Positions 1-7,752 of a DNA stretch of 22,196 bases are shown one piece after another. The stretch is from Thermocaproicibacter sp036741535 (GTDB taxonomy: Bacteria > Bacillota > Clostridia > Oscillospirales > Acutalibacteraceae). The translations under genes were made by a program, and so were the position numbers. The stretch spans positions 1-22,196 of the forward strand of contig DAINSB010000024.1 of the NCBI GenBank assembly GCA_036741535.1. The letters run 5' to 3'. The notes under the pieces are model-generated. The model was not told the DNA's origin and did not search any database. It saw only the letters and a list, made by a program, of their open reading frames with translations. The number at the start of each line of letters is the position of its first letter. Position 1 is the stretch's first letter.

Positions 1-16
1 GTTCTCCTTCTCCGTG

Positions 17-2533
17 CTATTCGGCGGGGAGTGGCTGCGGCGCCTCGCCGCCGTCGCCGCCCTCGCAGGCGGTGCCGTCGTCCTCGGGCTGGGCGACTTC
101 CTCCTCGTCGTCGCGCGTGGTGCGGGCGACGGTCGCGACACGGCTGCCGTCGGAGACGCGCATCAGCAGCACGCCCTTCGACGGCCTCGCGCAGACGCGG
201 ATGGTGTCGGCGTGGAATCGGATGATGACGCCGTCCGAGGAGATGAGGATGAGGTCGTCCTGAAGATCCACCACCTGGATGGAGGCGACGGCCCCGTATC
301 TCTCCACGCGGTAATTCAGGCGCCCGAAGCCGCCGCGGCGCTGCGGCGTGTAGTCCCCGATGGGCGACAGGCGCCCGAAGCCGGTCTCGGAGACGGTGAG
401 CACCAGGCCCTCCGGGCGCAGAATGCTCATGCCGACGACCTCGTCATCGCCGCGCAGGTTGATGGCCCTGACGCCGCGGGCGGTGCGGCCCATGGGCCGC
501 ACGTCGCTCTCGCTAAAGCGGATGGCCATGCCGAGGCGCGTGGCGACGAGCAGCTCGTCTCCGCCGCCGGTCAGGCGGACCCACGACAACTCGTCCCCCT
601 CGTCGAGGCTGACGGCGATGACGCCGCCCTTGCGGGCCGTGTCGAACGAAGAGAGCTCCGTGCGCTTGATCACGCCCTTTTTCGTGACCATCACGAGGTA
701 CCCCTCGCGGTCGAATTTCTTGACGCGGATCATCGACGTGACCTTTTCGTCCTGCGCGATGGGCAGCAGGTTGGCGATGTTGATGCCCTTGCCGGTGCGG
801 CTCCCCTCCGGAATCTCGTAGCACTTCAGGCGGTACGCGCGGCCGCGGTTCGTAAAGAACATCACGTAGTCGTGCGTGCCGATGACGAACATCTCTTCCG
901 CCACGTCCTCCTCGCGCCGGGTCATGCCGGAAACGCCCCGCCCGCCGCGGCGCTGCGTGCGGTACGCGTCCGGCTTCTGACGCTTCACATAGCCGAACTG
1001 CGTCAGCGTCAGCATGCAGTCCTCGTCGGGGATGAGGTCCTCGATGTCCATCTCTCCCTCGACGGTCTCGATCTCCGTGCGGCGCTCGTCGCCGAATTTC
1101 TGCTTGACGGAGAGCGCCTCCGCCTTCACGATGGCGAGCACGCGCTCCTCGTGCGCCAGGATGTCCTGGTAGTCCGCGATCTTTTCGAGCAGACCTTTCA
1201 ACTCGGCTTCCAGCTTTTCGCGCTCGAGGCCGGTCAGGCGGCCGAGCGGCATCTGCACGATGGCCTGCGTCTGCACGCCGTCCAGGCCGAAGCGTTCCGA
1301 GAGCCGCTGCCGCGCCTCCGGGATGGACTTGGAGGTGCGGATGATGCGCACAACCTCGTCGATGTTGTCCACGGCGACCTTGAGCCCCTCGAGGATATGG
1401 GCGCGCTCCTGCGCCTTGCGCAGCTCGAACGCCGTGCGCCTGCGGACGACCTCCTCCTGGAAGCGGATATACTCCTCGAGCACCTGCTTGAGGGTGAGCA
1501 GCTTCGGCTCGCCGTTCACGATGGCCAGCATGATGACGCCGAACGTGACCTGCATCTGCGTGAACTGGAACAGCCGGTTCAGCACGATCTGGGGCGACGC
1601 GTCGCGCCGCACGGAGATGACGACGCGCATGCCGTCGCGGTCGGAGTGGTCCTCCACGTTGGTGATGCCCTCGATGCGCTTCTCCTTCACGAGGTCCGCG
1701 ATGCTCTCGATGAGCCTCGCCTTGTTGACCTGGTAGGGCAGCTCTGTCACGACGATGGCGAAGCGCCCGTTCTTCTCCTCCTCGATCTCGGCCCGCGCGC
1801 GCACGACGATGCGTCCGCGGCCCGTGGCGTAGGCGGCGCGGATTCCGCTCCTGCCCATGATGATGCCGCCCGTGGGGAAGTCCGGGCCCTGGATGCTCTG
1901 CATCAGCTCGTCGAGCGAAGCCTCCGGATTGTCGATGAGGGTGCAGACGCCGTCGATCACCTCGCCCATGTTGTGCGGCGGGATGTTCGTGGCCATGCCG
2001 ACGGCGATGCCCGTCGAGCCGTTGACCAGCAGGCTCGGAAAATGGCTCGGCAGCACGACGGGCTCTTTCAATCTGTCGTCGTAATTCGGCTGGAAATCGA
2101 CGGTCTCCTCGTCGATGTCCTGCAGCATCTCGACGGCGACCTTGCTCAGGCGGGCCTCGGTGTAACGGTAGGCGGCCGGGGGGTCGCCGTCGACGGAGCC
2201 GAAGTTGCCGTGGCCGTCGACCAGCATGTAGCGCATGGAGAAATCCTGCGCCAGGCGCACCAGCGCGTCGTAGACCGAGGCGTCGCCGTGGGGGTGGTAG
2301 CGCCCCAACACGGAGCCGACGGTGTCTGCGCACTTGCGGTAGGGTTTGTCCGGCGTGAGGCCGTTTTCAAACATGGTGTAGAGGATGCGGCGGTGGACCG
2401 GCTTGAGGCCGTCCCGCACATCCGGCAGGGCGCGCTGCACGATGACCGACATGGAATACGCCAGGAAGGACTTCTTCATTTCCTTTTCCAGGTCGACGTT
2501 GACGATTTTGCCGTTTTCTTCTATTTCGTCCAT
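17..2533 (-). CDS. gyrA: DNA gyrase subunit A
   Basis: Breakage-reunion subunit of DNA gyrase, which introduces negative supercoils with GyrB. The 838-residue product has the full family length. The N-terminal winged-helix region carries the quinolone-determining stretch HPHGDASVYDALVR (about residues 80-93). The active-site tyrosine is Tyr124 in the RYTEARL motif. A GyrA box (QRRGGRG, about residue 527) opens the C-terminal beta-pinwheel, which distinguishes this from ParC. The protein ends in an acidic, proline-containing tail. The ATG at 2533 lies 13 nt inside the end of the upstream YcxB-like gene, so the two are probably translationally coupled. Odd point: the position equivalent to E. 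coli Ser83 is Ala85. The gene is complete, with a TAG stop at 17-19. Confidence 0.97.
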   Translation of the reverse strand: MDEIEENGKIVNVDLEKEMKKSFLAYSMSVIVQRALPDVRDGLKPVHRRILYTMFENGLTPDKPYRKCADTVGSVLGRYHPHGDASVYDALVRLAQDFSMRYMLVDGHGNFGSVDGDPPAAYRYTEARLSKVAVEMLQDIDEETVDFQPNYDDRLKEPVVLPSHFPSLLVNGSTGIAVGMATNIPPHNMGEVIDGVCTLIDNPEASLDELMQSIQGPDFPTGGIIMGRSGIRAAYATGRGRIVVRARAEIEEEKNGRFAIVVTELPYQVNKARLIESIADLVKEKRIEGITNVEDHSDRDGMRVVISVRRDASPQIVLNRLFQFTQMQVTFGVIMLAIVNGEPKLLTLKQVLEEYIRFQEEVVRRRTAFELRKAQERAHILEGLKVAVDNIDEVVRIIRTSKSIPEARQRLSERFGLDGVQTQAIVQMPLGRLTGLEREKLEAELKGLLEKIADYQDILAHEERVLAIVKAEALSVKQKFGDERRTEIETVEGEMDIEDLIPDEDCMLTLTQFGYVKRQKPDAYRTQRRGGRGVSGMTRREEDVAEEMFVIGTHDYVMFFTNRGRAYRLKCYEIPEGSRTGKGINIANLLPIAQDEKVTSMIRVKKFDREGYLVMVTKKGVIKRTELSSFDTARKGGVIAVSLDEGDELSWVRLTGGGDELLVATRLGMAIRFSESDVRPMGRTARGVRAINLRGDDEVVGMSILRPEGLVLTVSETGFGRLSPIGDYTPQRRGGFGRLNYRVERYGAVASIQVVDLQDDLILISSDGVIIRFHADTIRVCARPSKGVLLMRVSDGSRVATVARTTRDDEEEVAQPEDDGTACEGGDGGEAPQPLPAE

Positions 2534-3081
2534 TCACGGGCACCTTCCTGTATAAATTTCTGTTTCAGCCGGTCCGCGAGCAGCTCTTCCACTTTTTCGC
2601 AGTCGCCGGGGGCCATGGCCCTTTTCGGGATGCAGCGGCACTCGACGCCGCCGGTATACAAAAGGAAAACCGCGCCGTCCTCGTAGGCGCAGAACAACAT
2701 GCCGTAGGGGATCTCCGCCTCGTACCGTTCCGAACGGACCTCGAGGCGGTCCGGATAAAAGCGGACGGCCTGCGCCGGCGTCCAGGCGCGTCCGGAATCG
2801 AATTCCTCCGCGGCGCGCAGGCGGACCACCGCCAAAGACGTGGGATTCAGCAGAAAAATGAGAAAAACGCCTCCCGCCGCGGCGATCGCCGCCAGCCATT
2901 GGAGCGGCCAGCCGCGCGCAAGGCAGAGAAGAATCGCCACGGCGGAAAAGATCAGAAGGTAAACGCCGGCCAGCCTGACGGTCCGCCGGTAGGCGCCGGC
3001 CATGGCCCGCTTCATCTGCGCCTTGCGCCAGTCGAGAAAATCCTCCCGCGTGACGGCAAAACTGACCGCAACAGGTTCCAT
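2521..3081 (-). CDS. YcxB-like membrane protein (third of three)
   Basis: Predicted 186-residue membrane protein of unknown function. Two hydrophobic segments lie at about residues 37-85 (AGVYLLIFSAVAILLCLA, then LAAIAAAGGVFLIFLL). A soluble C-terminal part reads RFYPDRLEVRSERYEAEIPYG, followed by FLLYTGGVECRCIPKRAM. That order, two TMs, then a beta-rich domain, then an IPKRA motif and a short helix, is what I know of the YcxB-like family. The ATG at 3081 is preceded by a G6 Shine-Dalgarno run. The stop overlaps the gyrA start by 13 nt. It is the only one of the three neighbouring YcxB-like genes with an intact IPKRA motif and normal end. The biochemical role is unknown. Confidence 0.75.
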   Translation of the reverse strand: MEPVAVSFAVTREDFLDWRKAQMKRAMAGAYRRTVRLAGVYLLIFSAVAILLCLARGWPLQWLAAIAAAGGVFLIFLLNPTSLAVVRLRAAEEFDSGRAWTPAQAVRFYPDRLEVRSERYEAEIPYGMLFCAYEDGAVFLLYTGGVECRCIPKRAMAPGDCEKVEELLADRLKQKFIQEGAREWTK

Positions 3082-3150
3082 TCCGATCCCCCCCTAATCA
3101 GGTTTTAAACGGCCTTGCCCTTTCTAAATCTCCAATCTCTAACCTCTAAA

Positions 3151-3861
3151 TCAGGCATCCCGTTTCAAAACGTAATATCTGCCGGCGAACGCATTCGAAA
3201 GCAGCAGCGAAAGCCGCCCGTTTCTCTCCACGTCGGGAGCTTTCTCCGGCTCCCGCGGGCATGAGATGCCTTTCGCGCCCGCGGTCTCTGCCGAAAAAGT
3301 CTCTTTTCCCCGCGCCGGTCGCGGCTCGGAATTTCCGCCCCGCCGACCGGCGCGGCCTGACCGCAGGGGCACCCTGCCGCCGCCGGATTTCTTTATGACC
3401 AGAACCCCACGCTGAAAGCCACCGGCGGCCACAAAAAGCGTCGGGGTCTCGGCGCAGAACAGAAAATCCGTCCAGTATTCGGTGCAGCTTTCGTACCGGT
3501 TTTTCCACTCCGCGCGGTCCGCGCGGACGGTAAAGCGCGCGGGCTGCGCCATCAAGGCGCAGGAGGAGTACAGCTCGTGCGCCTTCCGGTTTTCCCAGAC
3601 GGGCTGCAGAAAGAAGAACGCGGATGCCCCGACCAGAAGCGCGCAGATCAGCACCGCCGGAAACACGGCGGTGGCGAACTGCCTTCGGTACGCCGGAAGG
3701 AACAGAGCGACGGCGAGCGCCGCCGTGGCGCAGAGGCCCGCGCGGACCCCCCGCCTGCGCCACGGCGAAGCGCAGTGGTTCAGCGCGCGGAACGCACAGG
3801 CGAATTCCTCTTCAGAAAGCGTCTGCTCGAAGCTCACCGTCATCAGTTCCTTTTCCGGCAT
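3151..3861 (-). CDS. YcxB-like membrane protein with a repeat-derived C-terminus (second of three)
   Basis: Predicted 236-residue protein. The start at 3861 is chosen because GGGAGG lies 6 nt upstream; a second ATG at 3843 is less well placed. Two hydrophobic segments (GLCATAALAVALFLPAY and FPAVLICALLVGASAFFFL) are followed by a YcxB-like stretch: ARFTVRADRAEWKNRYESC, then LFVAAGGFQRGVLVIKKS. In the family the last strand would run into a PKRAF-type motif and helix. Here, directly after VIKKS, the protein becomes a Gly/Arg/Pro/Glu-rich tail of about 85 residues encoded by interspersed-repeat DNA (3348-3377 and about 3240-3290). The start overlaps the end of the preceding YcxB-like gene by 19 nt. 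It is probably a gene whose original 3' end was replaced; whether the protein is functional is unclear. Confidence 0.6.
   Translation of the reverse strand: MPEKELMTVSFEQTLSEEEFACAFRALNHCASPWRRRGVRAGLCATAALAVALFLPAYRRQFATAVFPAVLICALLVGASAFFFLQPVWENRKAHELYSSCALMAQPARFTVRADRAEWKNRYESCTEYWTDFLFCAETPTLFVAAGGFQRGVLVIKKSGGGRVPLRSGRAGRRGGNSEPRPARGKETFSAETAGAKGISCPREPEKAPDVERNGRLSLLLSNAFAGRYYVLKRDA
3240..3290 (+). repeat. M3-like hairpin cluster inside a YcxB-like gene
   Basis: On the plus strand GGCAT-GAG-ATGCC is followed by TTTCG, the same layout as the start of the M3 modules at 6812, 12620 and 22011. It is nested in a perfect 8-bp inverted repeat, CCGCGGGC/GCCCGCGG, and preceded by GGGAGC/GCTCCC. 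It forms part of the anomalous C-terminal coding tail of the minus-strand gene. Similarity to M3 is short, so assignment is tentative. Confidence 0.4.
3348..3377 (-). repeat. M1 triloop palindrome, copy 1 (in a YcxB-like gene)
   Basis: Read on the minus strand: stem GCAGGG, loop TGC, stem CCCTGC (3363-3377), followed by GGTCAGGCCGCGCC. It lies inside the coding region where the YcxB-like domain breaks off after VIKKS and is translated as RVPLRSGRAG. Confidence 0.75.
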
Positions 3862-4580
3862 AAAAAACCTCCCGCGGGGGTACCCCGCCGCCGGGGGCGC
3901 GCGCCGGCGAAAATCATGGCCTGTACCTCCGGCAGTTCGTCCGGACCGAAGCAGCGCAGCGGCAGGATGGTGATGCGGGGCAGCCCTCCGCTGCCCGGGC
4001 AGCAGGGATTCGCCGACACCAGCGCCAGAATATGATCGGTCTGGATGTATTCGCACGTGCCGTCCAGCGGGATCTCCCACCGGACCGCCCCCTGTTCGGT
4101 CACGATGCGGTTCGGGTAGACGATCGCCCGCACACTGCACCCGCACGCGCAGCTTCTGGCGCGGCTATGTATGGTGACGAGCGGGCCGAGCAGAAAGAGC
4201 AGGGACAGAAACGCCCAGCTGACCGCCTGCACGTACGCGGAGGCCTTGCCCGTGCGCAGGCCCTCGGTCAGGAAAAGCAGCACCGGGCACAGAAGCAACA
4301 GGGCACCCAGAAACGACAGAAACCGGCGCATACCGCAGAATTCCACTTTTTTGAGGCAGTGGTAAATCTCTTTCTCCTCCAGCGTGAACGCGGCTTCTAT
4401 GCCGGTGCGCTGGTCTTCAAACGCCTCCGTGTCGTCGGCGATCAGGTGAAACCGTTCTTCCCCCGTCGCCGCGGCACGGGGCGCCCTACTTCGTCCGGGA
4501 AGACCGTCGCTTTCCGCCCCCGGGATCTCCTCCTCCGGCCGGTCTTCCCGCCGGCTGTCCCGGCTAAAAAAGATTTCCAT
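3843..4580 (-). CDS. YcxB-like membrane protein (first of three)
   Basis: Predicted 245-residue membrane protein. The ATG at 4580 has AAAGGAG upstream; longer reading to 4658 lacks such a site. A charged N-terminal region of about 60 residues precedes a helix (TLEEKEIYHCLKKVEF). Two TM segments follow (LSFLGALLLLCPVLLFL, then VSWAFLSLLFLLGPLVTI), then a beta-rich domain containing RAIVYPNRIVTEQGAVRWEIPLD and RITILPLRCFGPDELPEVQAM. The last stretch resembles the YcxB IPKRAF end with PLRCF. A Cys-rich stretch (ARSCACGCS) follows TM2. The final residues (RRRGTPAGG) are encoded by a copy of the triloop repeat at 3874-3888. It is first in a gyrB-proximal run of three similar genes. Function is unknown. 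Confidence 0.6.
   Translation of the reverse strand: MEIFFSRDSRREDRPEEEIPGAESDGLPGRSRAPRAAATGEERFHLIADDTEAFEDQRTGIEAAFTLEEKEIYHCLKKVEFCGMRRFLSFLGALLLLCPVLLFLTEGLRTGKASAYVQAVSWAFLSLLFLLGPLVTIHSRARSCACGCSVRAIVYPNRIVTEQGAVRWEIPLDGTCEYIQTDHILALVSANPCCPGSGGLPRITILPLRCFGPDELPEVQAMIFAGARPRRRGTPAGGFLCRKRN
3874..3888 (-). repeat. M1 triloop palindrome, copy 2 (beside an RBS)
   Basis: On the minus strand the stem GCGGGG, loop TAC and stem CCCCGC are followed directly by GGGAGG, the ribosome-binding site of the gene starting at 3861. The usual GTCAAG-type tail is absent, so this is a partial or diverged copy. Confidence 0.55.
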
Positions 4581-4763
4581 TTTTGAGTCTTCTCCTTTCA
4601 CGCTCCGGAAAAACGGAGCTCCGGCCCGAGGGCCGGATGTCACGCGCTTCCATTCCAAAAGGCTCGACCAGGCTGTCTTCCTTATTTAAAAACAGAACCG
4701 GCGAAAATTCACTCGAATTCTGGATTTTTCATGCGCTGAAAATCCGCAGACCTTCCTGCTTTA
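4581..4763. other. gyrB to YcxB-gene spacer with inverted repeats
   Basis: The 183-bp gap after the gyrB stop contains a perfect palindrome, CCGGCCC-GA-GGGCCGG (about 4622-4637). Beside it is a hairpin, GCTCCG-GAAAAA-CGGAGC (about 4602-4619). Neither has a clear U-run on the minus strand, so I do not call a terminator. The AAAGGAG before the 4580 start lies at its left end. No promoter could be called with confidence. Confidence 0.4.
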
Positions 4764-6707
4764 TTATACATCGAGATTCTCGACGAATCTCGCGTTCTCC
4801 TCAATAAATTCTCTGCGCGGCTCGACTTTGTCGCCCATCAGCACCGTGAAAGCCTCGTCCGCGGCGGCGGCGTCCTCCACCTCCACGCGCAGCATCATGC
4901 GGCGCTCGGGGTCCATCGTCGTCTCCCAGAGCTGGTCCGGGTCCATCTCGCCGAGGCCCTTGTAACGCTGAATCTCATAGCCGGCCTGCAGCTCTTTCAT
5001 CAGGCTGTCGCGCTGCTGGTCCGTGTAGGCGTAAAAATGCTTTTTACTCTTCGTCAGCCGGAAGAGCGGGGGCTGGGCGAGGTAGATGTGCCCCTCCTCC
5101 ACGAGCGGCTTCATGAAGCGGAAGAAAAACGTCAGCAGCAGCGTGCGGATGTGCGAGCCGTCCACATCGGCATCGGCCATGATGATGATCTTGCCGTAGC
5201 GCAGCTTTTTCATGTCGAAGTCCTCGCCGATGCCGCAGCCGAGCGCCGTGACGATGGGCTGCAGCTTCTCGTTGCCGTAGACCTTGTCGAGCCTCGCTTT
5301 CTCGACGTTGAGCATCTTGCCCCAGAGCGGCAGAATGGCCTGGTACCGGCGGTCGCGCCCGCTTTTGGCGGAGCCGCCGGCGGAGTCGCCCTCGACGATG
5401 TAGATCTCGGTCTCCTCCGGGTTGCGGCTCTGGCAGTCGGCGAGCTTGCCGGGCAGGGACGCGTCCTCGAGGGCGGACTTGCGGCGCACCATCTCGCGCG
5501 CCTTGCGGGCGGCCTCGCGCGCGTGCGACGCGGCGAGCGACTTGTCAAAGATGGCCCGCGCCGTGGCGGGGTTTTCCTCGAGATACGTCGAGAGCTTGTC
5601 GTAGACCATGTTGCCCACGAGCGTGCCGATCTCGGTGTTGCCGAGGCGCGCCTTCGTCTGGCCCTCGAACTGGGCCTCCTTGAGCTTGACGCTGATGATG
5701 ACCGTCAGGCCCTCGCGGAAATCATCGCCGGAAAGGTTCTTGTCGCTTTCCTTTAAGATGCCGAATTTGCGGCCGTAGTCGTTCATCACGCGGGTCAGCG
5801 CCCGCTTGAACCCGTCCTCGTGCGTGCCGCCGTCCGTGGTGTGGATATTGTTGGCGAACGACAAAAGCAGCTCGTTGTAAGAGTCGTTGTACTGCATGGC
5901 GACCTCCGCGGTGGCGGAGTCGTCCGGCGCGACGGCGGAAAAATGGATGATGTCGGGGTGGATGACCTCGACCGCTTTCTTTTTGTTGATATACTCGACG
6001 AAGCTGCTGATGCCGCCGTGGTAGAGAAAGTCGTCTGCCCGGCGGTTCTGCGGGTCGCGCTCGTCGGCCAGCGCGATGTTGACCCCCGCGTTGAGAAACG
6101 CCTGTTCGCGCAGGCGAGTCTGCAGCGTCTCGTAATCGAAATCCGTCGTCTCTTTGAAAATCTCGGAGTCCGGCTTGAAGCGCACCAGCGTGCCCGTCTT
6201 CTCCGCCGGCGCGGGCCCGCGCTCCTCAAGGTCCGTCACGGCCTTTCCGCGCTCGAAACGCTGAAAATAGATCCTGCCGTCCTTGAAGACCTCGACCTCC
6301 AGCCATTCCGAAAGGGCGTTCACCACGGACGCGCCGACCCCGTGCAGCCCGCCCGAAACCTTGTACCCGCCGCCGCCGAATTTTCCGCCCGCGTGCAGCA
6401 GGGTGAAAACGACCGTGACGGTCGGGATGCCGGCCTGGTGATGGATGCCGATCGGGATACCGCGGCCGTTGTCCACCACGCTGACGATGTTGCCGGGCAG
6501 AATGGTGACGTCGATCCGGTCGCAGTACCCGGCGAGCGCCTCGTCGATGGAATTGTCCACGATCTCGTAGACCAGGTGGTGCAGCCCGCGCGGGCCCGTC
6601 GAGCCGATATACATGCCGGGGCGCTTGCGCACGGCCTCCAGGCCCTCCAGGACCTGGATCTCGCTTTCGTCGTATTCATGTTTCTGCGTTACTTTTCCAA
6701 ATTCCAA
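4764..6707 (-). CDS. gyrB: DNA gyrase subunit B
   Basis: ATPase subunit of DNA gyrase. The GHKL ATPase domain shows EIVDNSIDEA (about residues 48-57), VVDNGRGIP and GGLHGVGASVVNALS. The TOPRIM region shows EGDSAGGSAKSGRD (about residue 438) and DADVDGSHIRTLLL (about residue 510). The C-terminal RYKGLGEMDPDQLWETTM motif is present. Start choice: no in-frame ATG fits the family N-terminus. A TTG at 6707 lies 7 nt after GGAGG (6714-6720 region) and gives 647 residues, close to the usual length near 640. The repeat copy M1 at 6722 abuts this ribosome-binding site. Two small zinc-ribbon genes lie upstream and three YcxB-like genes lie between gyrB and gyrA. Confidence 0.96.
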   Translation of the reverse strand: MEFGKVTQKHEYDESEIQVLEGLEAVRKRPGMYIGSTGPRGLHHLVYEIVDNSIDEALAGYCDRIDVTILPGNIVSVVDNGRGIPIGIHHQAGIPTVTVVFTLLHAGGKFGGGGYKVSGGLHGVGASVVNALSEWLEVEVFKDGRIYFQRFERGKAVTDLEERGPAPAEKTGTLVRFKPDSEIFKETTDFDYETLQTRLREQAFLNAGVNIALADERDPQNRRADDFLYHGGISSFVEYINKKKAVEVIHPDIIHFSAVAPDDSATAEVAMQYNDSYNELLLSFANNIHTTDGGTHEDGFKRALTRVMNDYGRKFGILKESDKNLSGDDFREGLTVIISVKLKEAQFEGQTKARLGNTEIGTLVGNMVYDKLSTYLEENPATARAIFDKSLAASHAREAARKAREMVRRKSALEDASLPGKLADCQSRNPEETEIYIVEGDSAGGSAKSGRDRRYQAILPLWGKMLNVEKARLDKVYGNEKLQPIVTALGCGIGEDFDMKKLRYGKIIIMADADVDGSHIRTLLLTFFFRFMKPLVEEGHIYLAQPPLFRLTKSKKHFYAYTDQQRDSLMKELQAGYEIQRYKGLGEMDPDQLWETTMDPERRMMLRVEVEDAAAADEAFTVLMGDKVEPRREFIEENARFVENLDV

Positions 6708-6721
6708 ATCAAACCCTCCAA

Positions 6722-6808
6722 GCGGGGTGCCCCCGCGGTCAATCCGCGCCGTGCGGCAAAGTAAAAATTCCGGGCCGTGGTTGGCGCGAGAGTCTCGGGA
6801 AACTCCCG
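6722..6808 (+). repeat. Composite repeat unit M1-linker-M2, copy A (gyrB leader)
   Basis: M1 is stem GCGGGG, loop TGC, stem CCCCGC at 6722-6736, followed by GGTCAATCCGCGCC. The linker has AGTAAAAA at 6760. M2 has GGCGCGAGAGT from 6783, then a CGGGA-AAC-TCCCG hairpin at 6796-6808. The GG of M2 begins 61 nt after the start of M1, the same distance as in the copies at 8053 and 21808. The unit is antisense to gyrB and begins next to its RBS. Confidence 0.75.
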
Positions 6809-6811
6809 GGC

Positions 6812-6976
6812 GCATTGTGCCTTTCGCCGCCTGCGGCGAACCACAACTCTGATTTTCGGCGGTGTGGCTTCTTACTCCTTGCCCCCGGAACAACTCGATC
6901 GGCTATTTTCTATCCATACAGATTTATCCAATGTTTTCCGCCGGAGTAGGCTGCATCTTTTCTCCGGGCTGCCCGG
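6812..6976 (+). repeat. M3 repeat module, copy 1
   Basis: GCA-TTG-TGC is followed by CTTTCG and the hairpin TTCGCCG-CCTG-CGGCGAA (6823-6840). CTCGATCGGC lies at 6894-6903, and a terminal triloop hairpin CCGGG-CTG-CCCGG at 6964-6976. The same order of parts occurs at 12620 and 22011. It follows M2 of the preceding unit by 3 nt and fills most of the spacer between gyrB and the zinc-ribbon gene. Confidence 0.6.
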
Positions 6977-6990
6977 CGGGACGAAACAGA

Positions 6991-7290
6991 CTATGTCTGA
7001 CGCCGATAGCGCACGGTGTAGGGAAGCAGAAAATAAACGGCGGTCACGCCGAGGACCGTGAAAAGGGAAAGGACCGAAAGGTTCATCCCCGGTATCTGCA
7101 ACAGCAGCAGATTGACGCCGACCATCGCCAAAACGGCGGCGGGCAGCAAAAACAGCATCCCGCGCCAGCTTGTGATGCGGAACCTCTTCCCGCAGTGGGG
7201 ACAGATTCCGGTTTTCCGGAACCGGCTTCTTCTGACCTGTCCGTACAGGAATCTTGCCCCGCAGTAGGGGCACAGGGGAAGTTTCAGCAC
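6991..7290 (-). CDS. Small zinc-ribbon membrane protein
   Basis: Predicted 99-residue protein, not recognised as a named family. The N-terminus carries two CXXC knuckles, CPYC (residues 7-10) and CPHC (about residues 30-33), forming a likely zinc ribbon. Two hydrophobic segments follow (MLFLLPAAVLAMVGVNLLLL and LSLFTVLGVTAVYFLLPY). The start is GTG at 7290 with AAGGAGG 8 nt upstream. It lies 15 nt after the stop of a similar zinc-ribbon/two-TM gene, so the pair is probably co-transcribed and may derive from a duplication. Its place between remB and gyrB is not part of the Bacillus-type order. No function is inferred. Confidence 0.7.
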   Translation of the reverse strand: MLKLPLCPYCGARFLYGQVRRSRFRKTGICPHCGKRFRITSWRGMLFLLPAAVLAMVGVNLLLLQIPGMNLSVLSLFTVLGVTAVYFLLPYTVRYRRQT

Positions 7291-7305
7291 GGGAACGCCT
7301 CCTTT

Positions 7306-7752
7306 TCAGCGCGGCGGCGTGTTGCCGTTTCCGCGCCCCGCCGTCCGGTACGGTGAAAAAACGCCGTCCGCCCCGGCGGGAGAATTTCCGGAAACGCCCG
7401 CGGGCGGCTGCGCGGAACCCCGCCGCCTAGGCGCGGGCGCACGTGCGGGGGCCGGCTTTTTCAGGCGCACGAAAAACACGGAGACAAGAAAAAACAGGAC
7501 CGTCGGCAGAATCACGCCCGGCACCGCCCAGAGGGCGGAGCCGGAGAGACCGGAGAGCCAGCCGGCGGTAAAAAACCCCGCGTTCGCCAGGATGGTGAGG
7601 ATGCCGATGCGGTACAGCAGCGGGTCGAGCCGAACGTTGGCCAGGCCGCCGCATCTGGGGCAGATATATTCCCCCCGGCGCTTCAGCGTCCATACCTTCG
7701 CGTAATTCAGCTTTTCCCCGCAGTAGGGGCACCTTGGTTTTCGCATTCTCAT
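7306..7752 (-). CDS. Zinc-ribbon membrane protein with a Pro/Ala-rich tail
   Basis: Predicted 148-residue protein. The N-terminal zinc ribbon has CPYC (residues 8-11) and CPRC (about residues 31-34). Two TM segments follow (IGILTILANAGFFTAGWL and VPGVILPTVLFFLVSVFFV), then a low-complexity tail of about 50 residues (PAPARAPAPRRRG, then a Gly/Asn/Thr-rich end). The ATG at 7752 overlaps the remB stop as ATGA, which supports both the start and co-translation with remB. An in-frame ATG two codons later is also possible. The same domain order occurs in the next gene. The tail is likely disordered and GC-driven. Function is unknown. Confidence 0.7.
   Translation of the reverse strand: MRMRKPRCPYCGEKLNYAKVWTLKRRGEYICPRCGGLANVRLDPLLYRIGILTILANAGFFTAGWLSGLSGSALWAVPGVILPTVLFFLVSVFFVRLKKPAPARAPAPRRRGSAQPPAGVSGNSPAGADGVFSPYRTAGRGNGNTPPR

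Noticed and set aside
14..2686. A long open frame (890 codons) on the plus strand opposite gyrA
   Set aside because: It is a GC-driven shadow of gyrA: no RBS, no recognisable domain, and composition dominated by Ala/Asp/His/Arg/Val.
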